In this document: in pieces, positions 53,342 through 62,445 of the stretch
How the letters are laid out: every line of letters begins with the position of its first letter
How positions within the stretch are numbered: the first letter of the stretch is position 1
Source of the DNA: Yoonia sp. G8-12
GTDB lineage: Bacteria; Pseudomonadota; Alphaproteobacteria; Rhodobacterales; Rhodobacteraceae
Direction of reading: 5' to 3'
Assembly (NCBI RefSeq): GCF_038443675.1
Contig: NZ_CP151762.1
Span: 2,294,001 to 2,358,000 of the forward strand
Length of the DNA: 64,000 bases
Notes under the pieces: model-generated
What the model was told of the DNA's origin: nothing
Seen by the model: only the letters and a program-made list of their open reading frames with translations
Database searches by the model: none
Program-made: the position numbers and the translations under genes

Positions 53342-53677
53342 ATGACATTTGAGTCCCCCTCCCAGTTTCACGCACCCGAACAGGTCGCGTTTCACCGCAC
53401 CGAACTGAATGTGATTCTCAGCCTCTATGGGCGCATGGTCGCGGCGGGCGAGTGGCGCGACTACGGCATGTCGCATCTTCGTGATATTGCCGTATTCTCA
53501 GTCTTTCGCCGGACCGCCGAACACCCGCTCTACCGCATTGAAAAGCGGCCCAAACTGCGGATGCGGCAAGGGCAATACGCAGTGATCGGGATGGACGGAC
53601 AAATTTTGAAGCGTGGTAATGATCTGCGACAGGTGCTGCGGGTACTGGAACGCAAGCTGATCCGCGCTGTCGATTAA
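53342..53677 (+). CDS. DUF2794 family protein
   Basis: A 111-residue protein. Conserved segments are VAFHRTELNVILSLYGRMVAAGEWRDYGMSH (positions about 15-45) and the C-terminal LRQVLRVLERKLIR. It is probably cytosolic with no signal or TM. I use ATG 53342 by family pattern; a TTG six codons earlier is possible. Function is unknown. It converges with the NlpC/P60 gene over TTAA. Confidence 0.85.
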   Translation: MTFESPSQFHAPEQVAFHRTELNVILSLYGRMVAAGEWRDYGMSHLRDIAVFSVFRRTAEHPLYRIEKRPKLRMRQGQYAVIGMDGQILKRGNDLRQVLRVLERKLIRAVD

Positions 53678-54488
53678 AGACGTTTACGCGCCACAACCGG
53701 CCCGTCGCCCTGCGCCTCAATCCGCAAAATTGCCCGCGTGATCGGCTCATAGGCCGTTGCCATATGGTGTGCGTTGGCGTGAATAAGCGTGGCATCATCC
53801 ACCATCATCCCCACATGGCCTTTCCAGAAAAGCAGATCACCGCGTTGATAGCCCCCTCAAAAGACGTGCCGAGGTCGGCCTGCTGCATGTCACTATCAGC
53901 GGGACACGGGATCGCACAGGCCTGCAAAGCCGCAGCAATCAGCCCCGAACAGTCAATGCCACGGGTGGAATTCCCGCCCCAAAGGTAAGGCACTCCGAAA
54001 TGTAACTGCGCAACGGTCGCCGGATCGGTAAAAGGCCGGTCCAATGCGCGCAAATGGCTTTTGGGTACAAAGCCCACATTCGTCTCAAAGAACTTGCGCC
54101 TTTCATCAAGCACAGTCACCCGCGCGCGAAAGGGCAGACCATGCAGGTCAGGGGATTTGAAATCTTCGCCCACATAGGCATGGGTCGCTGCCGTCGCGAC
54201 GAAGTGCGAGGGCGGCGTCACAGTGCTCAGGTAGTTTGACGGCACATAACCCACATAGCCGTCGGCCCCTTGCACAAAGGACCAGCCATCACGATCTTCA
54301 AAAACAGTGACCTCGGCACCCAGCAGCAGTTGCCTGTCACGCAGCCCATCAGGCGCAGCGTGAAGATCGACAACAGGCACCGCGACCATCGCAGGCCAGC
54401 CTTCAAGATAGCGTTCCGCATCAACCTGCCCCGCCAAATGCATCGCGGCGACGCGGCCATTTGCCGGGGTCAGTCGCCTGTCGGTCAC
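53674..54488 (-). pseudogene. NlpC/P60 (C40) peptidase with SH3 domains, frameshifted at a C5 run
   Basis: A peptidoglycan endopeptidase gene. SH3-like repeats occupy about 35-145 (HAAPDGLRDRQLL, YVPSNYLSTV), then the C40 domain with the catalytic Cys180 in STRGIDCSGLI. After the C5 run (53852-53856) the frame shifts to a stop at 53805. In the other frame the missing end (GDLLFWKGHVGMMV with the catalytic His, then IHANAH) runs to a stop at 53674. One added base gives 270 residues. It overlaps the M17 gene (ATGA), so the pair is co-expressed for cell-wall peptide turnover. Confidence 0.85.
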
Positions 54489-55864
54489 AATTTCAGCATC
54501 TCAGGCAGGGCCTCAAGCACCGCGCGCGCGCCCATGCCAACGCCACCACGGGGGCGCGAGGGGGCCGCAACTGGCTGCCAGCCGTAAATGTCGAAATGCA
54601 TATAGGGGCTTTCCACAAAACGGCGCAGAAACAAGGCCGCCGTGATAGACCCTGCAAAACCACCCTTGGGCGCGTTATCCAGATCGGCGATCCCGGGCTC
54701 GATCATCGCCTCATAGGGTTCATGGAACGGCATCCGCCAGACCGGATCGGCAACCTTGCGCGCGGCCTTCGCAAGCGCATCGGCGTGATCATCATTGTCG
54801 GTATAGAACGGCGAGATATCCGCCCCGACCGCCACACGCGCAGCACCTGTCAGCGTCGCCATTGAAATCACCAATGCAGGATCATCCTCATCCGACAGCG
54901 TCAGTGCATCGGCAAGCACCAAACGCCCTTCGGCATCTGTATTGTTGATCTCGACCGTCAGACCCTTGCGCGATGTCAGAATATCCTGCGGCCGGAAAGC
55001 ATTGCCATCAATGCTGTTTTCCACCGCAGGGATCAACACACGCAGACGCAAAGGCAGGTCCAGCGCCATTATCATATGCGCAAGGCCCAGCACCGTCGCT
55101 GCACCGCCCATGTCTTTCTTCATCAGTCCCATCGAGCTTGCAGGTTTTATGTTCAGACCACCAGTATCAAAACACACGCCCTTGCCCACAAGGGTAAGCT
55201 GCGGACCCTTTTCGCCCCAGCGCATGTCAATCAATCGCGGCGCGCGCGATGACGCGCGCCCGACTGTGTGGATCATCGGGAAATTGCTGGTGATCAGATC
55301 ATCGCCCGTGGTCACATTGATGCTTGCATCGTGCTCTGACGCCAACGCGCGCGCCGCGTCTTCCAATTCATCAGGGCCCATATCCGACGGCGGGGTATTG
55401 ATAAGCTCACGCGTCAGCGCCTCCCCGTTGGCAATAATCGCGATCCGGCCAGCGTCCACCTCATCGGGCGCAACGAGGCCAGCAACAGGTTTGGACGGTT
55501 TAATGTAGCGGTCATAACTGTAGCCGGCCAAAAGCCACGCAAGTGCGGCTTCTTCCAAATCATCACCGTTGAGACCACTTGCGATCTGATAGGTGCCTTC
55601 AGGCAATTTGCGCGCCGCCGCCCCTATATGAAACCGATCGCGTGCGCGCCGTTCCGCGTTGCCGTAACCCACCAGAACCCGCGCAATGCATCCTTTGGCA
55701 TCCGGCAGACAAATCACCTGGCCCAAAGACCCTGTAAAATCTTGGGCCTTGGCCCAGGCCTGGACTTCCGACGACATGGCCTCAAGTGCCGCATCAACGC
55801 CATCACTTTCGATGACATCAACAGGGATCGTGGCATCGGTCGGTTCAGCAAAGGCGAGTGGCAT
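54485..55864 (-). CDS. Leucyl aminopeptidase family protein (M17)
   Basis: A 459-residue cytosolic aminopeptidase with two metal ions. KGVCFDTGGLNIKP near 228 and NTDAEGRLVLADAL near 308 carry the metal-binding Lys, Asp and Glu residues. It is the short alphaproteobacterial variant. It lies upstream of the NlpC/P60 gene on the same strand, a pairing that recurs in the group and fits murein peptide recycling. Confidence 0.92.
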   Translation of the reverse strand: MPLAFAEPTDATIPVDVIESDGVDAALEAMSSEVQAWAKAQDFTGSLGQVICLPDAKGCIARVLVGYGNAERRARDRFHIGAAARKLPEGTYQIASGLNGDDLEEAALAWLLAGYSYDRYIKPSKPVAGLVAPDEVDAGRIAIIANGEALTRELINTPPSDMGPDELEDAARALASEHDASINVTTGDDLITSNFPMIHTVGRASSRAPRLIDMRWGEKGPQLTLVGKGVCFDTGGLNIKPASSMGLMKKDMGGAATVLGLAHMIMALDLPLRLRVLIPAVENSIDGNAFRPQDILTSRKGLTVEINNTDAEGRLVLADALTLSDEDDPALVISMATLTGAARVAVGADISPFYTDNDDHADALAKAARKVADPVWRMPFHEPYEAMIEPGIADLDNAPKGGFAGSITAALFLRRFVESPYMHFDIYGWQPVAAPSRPRGGVGMGARAVLEALPEMLKL

Positions 55865-55940
55865 GACGGTTCCTTTTGAAAATTGTCACGCCCGACCCTA
55901 CCGCCTTGCCTACTGGCTGCAAGCACCGATCACACGGTTT

Positions 55941-56357
55941 CTACAAATCCCTGAAGTTCCACACCTCACTTACGGCCATATCAAATCCGCGCTCAAGTCG
56001 CGCCATGGTGGCATCCAGCGCAATCCAGTCCTTTTGGCCGACACATGCGCAGACGTGGCCAGCGGCAATGGATACTTCCGTCAGACCGATATGATCGGCC
56101 ACTACGCCAATGCGCACTGCTGGTCGCTGCATCTTGGCAAATGCTTGCCCCGCACGGGCGCGCTGCAGCATGTCCAGACGCATCGCGAGGTCTTCGAGCA
56201 TGCGGCAGACGATTTCCTCGGCATCTGCAGTATCCCGCTGGGCGAAAAGCCGGACAAGGGGCGATGGATCAAAGAACAACTGATTTTGGCAATTGAGCAC
56301 GATCACATCCGAGTCTGTGGGAGAATCGGGCGTTGGGAAGGCTGTTATATTTTCCAT
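55941..56357 (-). CDS. Unknown protein divergent from carbonic anhydrase
   Basis: A 138-residue protein with no TM or signal. The C-terminal region (RPAVRIGVVADHIGLTEVSI and LDATMARLERGFDMAV) looks well-ordered, with a helix-rich N-terminal half (AEEIVCRMLEDLAMRLDML). I do not recognise a family. Divergent from the carbonic anhydrase gene with 112 bases between, so it may share that promoter region. Confidence 0.6.
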   Translation of the reverse strand: MENITAFPTPDSPTDSDVIVLNCQNQLFFDPSPLVRLFAQRDTADAEEIVCRMLEDLAMRLDMLQRARAGQAFAKMQRPAVRIGVVADHIGLTEVSIAAGHVCACVGQKDWIALDATMARLERGFDMAVSEVWNFRDL

Positions 56358-56469
56358 GAGCGTGGTTTTAGGAGGACAAGGTTCCCAGAAGGTTGAGACA
56401 AGCGTGAAAAATCACTCGAAATTCGTGAAAATGCCACGTATCCCTGCGACACCAACGAAAGACGTACCG

Positions 56470-57117
56470 ATGCAACACGCCCGCCCGCTTCCTGCTTATC
56501 TGGTTAACCGCTACCACGGTTGGAAAGCCACGATCTATACTGAAAACCGAAGCTGGTACCGGCGATTGGCTGAAGACGGGCAGCATCCGCGCTCGATGGT
56601 GATTTCGTGCTGCGACAGCCGCGTGCATGTCACCGCGATCTTCGGTGCCGATCAGGGCGAGTTCTTTATTCATCGCAACATTGCCAATCTGGTGCCCCCT
56701 TTCAACCCGGATGGGCACCACCATGGCACCTCGGCGGCCGTAGAATACGCAATCACGGGCCTGAAAGTGGCGCATCTGATCGTGCTGGGGCATTCCGGCT
56801 GTGGTGGTGTCGAGGGCTGTTATAATATGTGCTCTGGCAGAGCCCCCGAACTTGAAGAATCCAGCAGCTTTGTTGGCCGTTGGATGGACATCCTGCGCCC
56901 CGGCTACGCGGCTTTGCCAGAAGGGGACGACGCGACGCGCAAGACAGCTTTGGAAAAGGCATCGGTCGTGATCTCATTGGAAAACCTGATGACATTCCCC
57001 TTCGTGAAGTCCGCAGTCGAAAGTGAACGGCTATCAATCCACGGGCTCTGGAATGACATCGGCGAAGGCGGGCTTGAAGCATACGATCCGCAAAAAGAGA
57101 GCTTTTACCCGATCTAG
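56470..57117 (+). CDS. Beta-carbonic anhydrase
   Basis: A 215-residue zinc enzyme that interconverts CO2 and bicarbonate. The active-site residues Cys47, Asp49 and Arg51 lie in SCCDSRVHVT; the other zinc ligands are in LGHSGCGGVEG near residue 105. I start at MQHARPLPAYLV (56470) because homologues do; an in-frame extension upstream lacks support. It is followed by a bicarbonate permease and its PII partner, so the three form an inorganic-carbon module. Confidence 0.92.
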   Translation: MQHARPLPAYLVNRYHGWKATIYTENRSWYRRLAEDGQHPRSMVISCCDSRVHVTAIFGADQGEFFIHRNIANLVPPFNPDGHHHGTSAAVEYAITGLKVAHLIVLGHSGCGGVEGCYNMCSGRAPELEESSSFVGRWMDILRPGYAALPEGDDATRKTALEKASVVISLENLMTFPFVKSAVESERLSIHGLWNDIGEGGLEAYDPQKESFYPI

Positions 57118-57179
57118 TGTCAGCCGTTCATCGGACATGGGCTTTCCCTACTCTACGCAGATTTAAGGACATCAATCAG

Positions 57180-58157
57180 ATGCAGGAAATCCTATCGCTT
57201 GCAGGGGCCAACCTGATTTCACCGATTATCCTCAGCTTTGCCTTGGGCCTTGCCGCGGCATTGGCCCGGTCTGACCTGACCATACCCGAGGCTGTGGCCA
57301 AAGGCATGTCCATCTATCTGCTGTTCGCGATCGGTTTCAAAGGCGGCGTTGCAGTCAGCACGCACGGCATTGATCAAACGCTGATACTTTCACTAGTTGC
57401 AGGCTTGGTCCTATCCTTTGGCCTGCCGCTGATCGCCTTTGCGCTCCTGCGCATCATGACGGGCCTCTCCAGCATTGATGCCGCCGCTGTGGCCGCACAT
57501 TATGGCTCGATCAGTATCGTGACCTTCGTGGCTGCGACGTCCGTTTTGCAAGGGCGGATGATTGACAGCGAGGGGTATATGGTCGCTGTCGCCGCTGTGA
57601 TGGAAGCACCTGCGATCCTGTCCGCCCTCTGGCTTGTCGCGCGCAGCGGCGGGGGCGGCAAAATGGAACCCGGATTGATGCGCGAGCTGATGTTGAACGG
57701 CTCCATCGTGCTGCTGGTGGGCGCGTTCTTTATTGGTGCCATCACCGGCGAAAAGGGGCTGGCTGAAATCAGCGCCTTCATCGTAGCCCCCTTCAAAGGT
57801 GTGCTTTGCCTGTTCCTTTTGGACATGGGCCTGATTGCCGGACGCGGTCTACGGCAATCGCGCGGCGTGGTCAGCATGGGCGCTGTGGGCTTTGCGATTG
57901 CAATGCCGCTCATCGGCGCAACTATTGGTCTGGGCGTTGGCCTTTTGGTGGGGCTGTCACTGGGCGGTATTGTCCTGATGATGGTGCTGAGCGCCTCGGC
58001 CAGTTATATCGCCGTGCCTGCCGCCATGCGCGTCGCCCTGCCCGAGGCCAACCCATCGGTCTATCTGACCCTCTCGCTTGGGGTCACCTTTCCCTTTAAT
58101 CTCACGCTCGGCATTCCGCTTTATCTTGCCGTAGCACAAATCGCCGTCGGAGGCTGA
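57180..58157 (+). CDS. sbtA: SbtA-like sodium-dependent bicarbonate transporter
   Basis: A 325-residue membrane protein with about 10 hydrophobic helices. Family segments are FALGLAAALARSDLTIPE near 18-36, KGGVAVSTHG near 57, and the C-terminal LSASASYIAVPAAMRVALP. SbtA imports bicarbonate with sodium in cyanobacteria. The ATG at 57180 has AAGGA upstream. One base before the next gene, a PII-like protein, which matches the SbtA-SbtB arrangement. Confidence 0.9.
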   Translation: MQEILSLAGANLISPIILSFALGLAAALARSDLTIPEAVAKGMSIYLLFAIGFKGGVAVSTHGIDQTLILSLVAGLVLSFGLPLIAFALLRIMTGLSSIDAAAVAAHYGSISIVTFVAATSVLQGRMIDSEGYMVAVAAVMEAPAILSALWLVARSGGGGKMEPGLMRELMLNGSIVLLVGAFFIGAITGEKGLAEISAFIVAPFKGVLCLFLLDMGLIAGRGLRQSRGVVSMGAVGFAIAMPLIGATIGLGVGLLVGLSLGGIVLMMVLSASASYIAVPAAMRVALPEANPSVYLTLSLGVTFPFNLTLGIPLYLAVAQIAVGG

Positions 58158-58158
58158 C

Positions 58159-58467
58159 ATGCAAACGCATACCGCAAAACGGGTCGAAATCGTCATCGAG
58201 GCCCCCTTGGAAAGACGGCTGACACAGGCGCTCACGGATGCAGGTGTCACCGGTTTCACAATCCTGCCCGTGCTGGGCGGCTCTGGCCGGTCCGGGGTCT
58301 GGACCCGGGAAGGTCAGGTAGGGCGGGCCGGTATGGTATCGGTCGTGTGCCTGATTAAACCAGAGCGGCTTGATGGCCTGCTTGATGCCGCGTTCAGCGT
58401 GGTTGAGAAACACATCGGTGTCGTCAGTATTACCGACGCGCAGGTACTACGGGCAGAACGGTTCTAG
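58159..58467 (+). CDS. PII-like protein, SbtB type
   Basis: A 102-residue PII-fold protein. The T-loop region (GGSGRSGVWTREGQVGRAGM, about 43-62) is Gly-rich and lacks the GlnB uridylylation Tyr, as in SbtB, which binds adenine nucleotides (cAMP/AMP/ADP) and closes SbtA. The gene follows sbtA at a one-base gap. Its role as an SbtA gate is inferred from sequence and position. It converges with zapE over CTAG. Confidence 0.88.
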   Translation: MQTHTAKRVEIVIEAPLERRLTQALTDAGVTGFTILPVLGGSGRSGVWTREGQVGRAGMVSVVCLIKPERLDGLLDAAFSVVEKHIGVVSITDAQVLRAERF

Positions 58468-59516
58468 ACCGCCCAATCCGCCGATTGCATTTCACGCAAA
58501 CGGCTGGCGGTGCGTTCAAATTCGAACGTCCCTGTGCCTTCAACATAGAGCATTTCCGGCTGGGCAGCAGCCGAGCAAATCAGCTGCACCTTGGCCTCAT
58601 AAAGCGCATCGATCAGCGTCACGAACCGCCTGGCTTCGTTAAAGTTGTGGCGCGACAATGTTGGGATATCTTCAAGGATTAAAACCCGCACCGCATCTGC
58701 CAGTGCCAGATAGTCGCCCGCGCCCAAAGGACGGCCGCAAAGGTCAAAGAACTTGGCCCGCGCAACGCCATTGTGGAACTGCGGCAAGGCCACTTCGCGG
58801 CCTTTCACATGCAGCACCAGCGTCTCTGACGACCCGTTGCTGAGCCGATTCCAGATATCGGCAATGGCGCGGCGTGCTGTCGCGTCATTCGGTGTGAAAT
58901 AGCTTGGCGTGCCAGAGAGCCGGTCTTGACGGTAATCTGTTGGGCTGGCCAATTCATGCACCACCATCTTCTCTTTCAAGAGCGCAATGAACGGCGTGAA
59001 GAGCTGACGGTTCAAACCGTCTTTATAGAGATCATCCGGAGGTCGGTTGGATGTCGTTACCACGACCACACCGCGCGCAAAAAGCGCCTCAAACAAGCGG
59101 CCCACCAGCATGGCGTCGGTGATGTCGGAAATCTGCATTTCGTCAAACGCCAGAAAGCGCACTTCACCCGCCAGCTTATTGGCGACGGGGGCCAGCGCAT
59201 CATCCACGCCCGTCTTGCGCGCCGCCGTCATTTCTGTGTGGACCCATTGCATGAAAGCGTGAAAATGGCGACGCTGTTTGGGGACCGTGACCAGATCGTA
59301 AAGCAGGTCCATCAGCATCGACTTGCCACGCCCGACCCCGCCCCACATATAAAGACCAGGAATGGCCTCAGGCGCCTTGCGAAAGAGGCCACGTTTTACC
59401 GGGGCGGCAAGGGCTGCGCGCACGCGCTCCAGTTCCGGCAAAACCCCGATCTGGGCATCATCCGCATGCAGCCGCCCTGCGGCAACCGCCGCGTGATATG
59501 CCTCTTGTACTGTCAT
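58464..59516 (-). CDS. zapE: Cell division protein ZapE (AFG1-like ATPase)
   Basis: A 350-residue AAA-type ATPase. Walker A is WGGVGRGKSMLMD near residue 57, Walker B is LAFDEMQI, and VVTTSNRPPDDLY follows (sensor). ZapE associates with FtsZ in E. coli; the mitochondrial AFG1/LACE1 proteins act in protein turnover. I start at ATG 59516 (MTVQEAYHAAV); an in-frame start at 59612 is less like homologues. Confidence 0.92.
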   Translation of the reverse strand: MTVQEAYHAAVAAGRLHADDAQIGVLPELERVRAALAAPVKRGLFRKAPEAIPGLYMWGGVGRGKSMLMDLLYDLVTVPKQRRHFHAFMQWVHTEMTAARKTGVDDALAPVANKLAGEVRFLAFDEMQISDITDAMLVGRLFEALFARGVVVVTTSNRPPDDLYKDGLNRQLFTPFIALLKEKMVVHELASPTDYRQDRLSGTPSYFTPNDATARRAIADIWNRLSNGSSETLVLHVKGREVALPQFHNGVARAKFFDLCGRPLGAGDYLALADAVRVLILEDIPTLSRHNFNEARRFVTLIDALYEAKVQLICSAAAQPEMLYVEGTGTFEFERTASRLREMQSADWAV

Positions 59517-59899
59517 CGCGTTTGGATACCGTGCGGCCCCGCCGATGAAAAGCGGATCATGCATGATACGTCGCGCATCCTTGCCGCAGTACAGCGGTTT
59601 TTCTGTATCCAATCAAAGAGTGGCGTCCGCAGGATGTACCCAACCCAGACCTTCATCGCTGCCTGCGCCTAGGTTGGTTAAGCGGGACAAAGCTACTGTT
59701 GGCCGCACAGGTTTGACAGTCAGCATTCGGCATATGGCGCACATCGGTCGCCATAGCCGCAAACAGTCGCTCTTAGCCCCTAACAGTGTGGGCATCATCC
59801 AGAAGAAGCAGTTAAACAGTGCTAGCAGGTCTGCACAGAGTCTACTTCGGACCAATTGATCCAACTGCCGTCAATTTTGGAAATTCAGTGTCCGCAGAC
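59517..59899. other. 383-base stretch without a supported gene
   Basis: Between zapE and the hybrid kinase. It holds the kinase 3' end, the zapE upstream region and, if the longer zapE start were right, some coding sequence. A minus-strand frame of 83 codons (59864-59613) has a Cys/Trp-scattered composition unlike its neighbours and no family resemblance. I see no tRNA, hairpin terminator or repeat. Confidence 0.6.
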
Positions 59900-62401
59900 T
59901 TACTGCGAAAGCTGAGCCTTTGTTTGTATCCAACTGGCGGCGAAACGCGCTGCACTATCACGTATATCGTCGACGTTTCCTACTTTGGCCGCGGTCTCAA
60001 TTTGTTTAAGTGTCTTTCCCAACGGACCTGCTCCAAATACCGCCGCGCTACCTGCAACTTTGTGGGCACGCGCGGATATTTCAAGAAAATCATGGGCCTC
60101 GCCAGATTCTAGCCAGTTTTGGAATTCATCGACTTCGCTCACAAAACGGGACCTGAGTTTCACAAAAGCCTCTTCACCCAGTGCATCGCGTGCTTGATCG
60201 CTATGGGTGATATCTATCATGCTCTGTGTTGCGTGACTGGCTGGATGCCCGATGTGGCCCAGCAGATCACGCAACGCGGGGCGCGAGAGGGGTTTGGTCA
60301 AGATACCGTTCATGCCATCTGCGAGAAACTCCTTTTGCTCTTCGGGCATGGCATTGGCGGTGAGGGCGACAATAACCGTTTCTTTGCAAGCACCATTGCT
60401 GCTACGGATGGCCCGGGTCGCTGCGCGACCGTCCATGATTGGCATGCTGATGTCCATCAATATGAGGTCAAAATGGGTTTCGGTGGCAGCCGCGACACCC
60501 TGTGGTCCATCATGGGCCTCAACAACCGAATGTCCCTCCGCCTGAAGCATTTCACGGGCGACGATGCGGTTGATTTCATTATCTTCGACCAACAACACAT
60601 TCAGGGGCCTTGTCGGCAGCAAGATTGCTGGTTGCTTGGGTTTGTCATCCGCCGCCCCGGCGGGCTTGACTGGCAGTGTGACCCAGAAGGTACTGCCCTG
60701 ACCGACAACGCTCTGCACACCAATTTCACCGCCTAGTGCATCAACGAACCGTTTTGCGATGCTCAGGCCCAATCCGGTCCCGCCGGCTTCACGGTCATAA
60801 GCCACGTTGCCAGTGACAAAATCATCAAAAATACGCTCGGCAAGGTCCGCAGGTATGCCAGGTCCGGTGTCTGCAATCTGGATCAGCAGTTCAGCATTGT
60901 CCGCTTCGCCAACGTTTTCGACGGTGACCGACACCTCTCCACGCCGGGTGAATTTTACAGCATTGCCGATCAGGTTCATCAATACATGCTGAAGCCTGTC
61001 ATGGTCGGACAGAACCCTGTTCATCCGTTCGCCGCGCCAACGCCAAGTCAACGAAGTTTCATTCTTTGTGGCGGTGCCCTTTTGGTTATCAACGATATCC
61101 TGCACCAAAGCGGAAATATCGACCGGTTGTGACCGCGTGCTGAGCTTTCCTGCATCGTAGCGCGTAATGTCCAAGACATCCGAGATGTGACTCATCAAGA
61201 GTCGGCCCGAGGTTTCCATGTAGCCGACGTAACGCTCCTGCAAGGGGTTCATTTTCGTGTCGCGCAACAGGCTCATATTCCCCAAGAGACCATTGAGAGG
61301 CGTTCGGATTTCATGGCTCATTGTGGACAGAAAGTCGGTCTTGAGTTTCTCTCCGGCCAACGCCCTGTCACGCGCTGCGACAAGCTCGGCTTCAGCGGCA
61401 ACGCGATTTGAGATGTCGCGCAAGAACGCGACAAAAATTTCGCCTTCATCGGTCGTTGCCGATTGGATCGCAAGCTCGACGGGAAAGGTGTGGCCCTCAC
61501 GGTGCTTGGCTTCCAGCTTGACGCGCCCTTTCCCGACAACGCGTTTTTCGCCGTTCTGGCGCATACGCTCCATGCCGGCGTCATGCGCTTTGCGCATGTG
61601 GTCAGGCACGATGACCGATCCTATCTCCTGGCCGAGGACATCTTCTTCTTTGAAACCGAATATTCCTTCGGCAGCCGGGCTGAACTGCAAGATCAGCCCA
61701 TCCGCATCGCACACAATGAGTCCGTCAAGTGACGTGCTCATGACGGTGCTCATGCGTGTTGATGTTTGTTTGTTTTCGCGCTCGCGACGATAGATGCGGC
61801 CGTTCAGGCGGTTGAGGTAGAGAATTGCCAGCAAAAGCACACCAATCAACGCAGCAATTGCGACAGCCAACTGTGTCATGGTACGCGCGACGGCTTCCCT
61901 TTGTGCGTCAGCCTGACGTGCGTATAGATCCAGCCCCGAGTTTCCCAATGCCCGTACTCTTGGCCCAATCTCTTGCGCCATCACCGCCAAACGCGGAACT
62001 TGCTGCAAAAGTTCACTGTCAGGCGCATCAATCATCCTGACAGCTTGGTCCATAAACTGGGTCAATGCGTCTAAATGCTGCCGGACTGCTGGATCAGCGC
62101 GCAGACCTTCAAAGACAGTGGCTTCTTTGACCGTGGCTATGCGGCTGAAGAAGATATCGAACTCTTGCCGCATCTGCTCCAAGTCTACAGGATCACTTTC
62201 GACCTCTTGTACGAACTCAAGAAATTCAACCTGTGTTTGAACCAGCGACCACTGCACATTGTCTGATCGGGCAGAACCAAGCAGGCGGATTTCCTTTGAC
62301 ACATTATATGTGAGCAAGGCGACAGCAGACACAGCCACGAAGCCTGCGAGAACGGCAATTCTGCGACCCTTCCGATTACGCGGCAATATGGTGGCGAACA
62401 C
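59900..62401 (-). CDS. Hybrid sensor histidine kinase with PAS, receiver and Hpt domains
   Basis: An 833-residue phosphorelay protein. TM1 (about 15-33) and TM2 (178-196) flank a helical periplasmic sensor (34-177). Then come PAS (about 215-330), HisKA with His363 (STMSHEIRTPLNG), HATPase (GTGLGLSIAKRFV), a receiver with Asp650 (LILMDISMPIMDG), and an Hpt with His780 (ARAHKVAGSAAV). The relay can run inside one protein. It lies 44 bases after a PruR-like periplasmic protein gene, so the sensor domain may read that protein. No response-regulator gene is adjacent. Start is GTG. Confidence 0.93.
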   Translation of the reverse strand: MFATILPRNRKGRRIAVLAGFVAVSAVALLTYNVSKEIRLLGSARSDNVQWSLVQTQVEFLEFVQEVESDPVDLEQMRQEFDIFFSRIATVKEATVFEGLRADPAVRQHLDALTQFMDQAVRMIDAPDSELLQQVPRLAVMAQEIGPRVRALGNSGLDLYARQADAQREAVARTMTQLAVAIAALIGVLLLAILYLNRLNGRIYRRERENKQTSTRMSTVMSTSLDGLIVCDADGLILQFSPAAEGIFGFKEEDVLGQEIGSVIVPDHMRKAHDAGMERMRQNGEKRVVGKGRVKLEAKHREGHTFPVELAIQSATTDEGEIFVAFLRDISNRVAAEAELVAARDRALAGEKLKTDFLSTMSHEIRTPLNGLLGNMSLLRDTKMNPLQERYVGYMETSGRLLMSHISDVLDITRYDAGKLSTRSQPVDISALVQDIVDNQKGTATKNETSLTWRWRGERMNRVLSDHDRLQHVLMNLIGNAVKFTRRGEVSVTVENVGEADNAELLIQIADTGPGIPADLAERIFDDFVTGNVAYDREAGGTGLGLSIAKRFVDALGGEIGVQSVVGQGSTFWVTLPVKPAGAADDKPKQPAILLPTRPLNVLLVEDNEINRIVAREMLQAEGHSVVEAHDGPQGVAAATETHFDLILMDISMPIMDGRAATRAIRSSNGACKETVIVALTANAMPEEQKEFLADGMNGILTKPLSRPALRDLLGHIGHPASHATQSMIDITHSDQARDALGEEAFVKLRSRFVSEVDEFQNWLESGEAHDFLEISARAHKVAGSAAVFGAGPLGKTLKQIETAAKVGNVDDIRDSAARFAASWIQTKAQLSQ

Positions 62402-62445
62402 CTCAGAGGTCCCTTCGATTGAAGACTTTCGATTGACCTACAGGG

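Noticed and set aside
56403..56431. Two CGTGAAAA repeats 21 bases apart before the carbonic anhydrase gene
   Set aside because: The spacing is suggestive of a regulator site but the repeats are short and A-rich, and no known consensus fits.
59613..59864. 83-codon minus-strand frame upstream of zapE
   Set aside because: No ribosome-binding site, odd Cys/Trp/Pro composition and no family resemblance.
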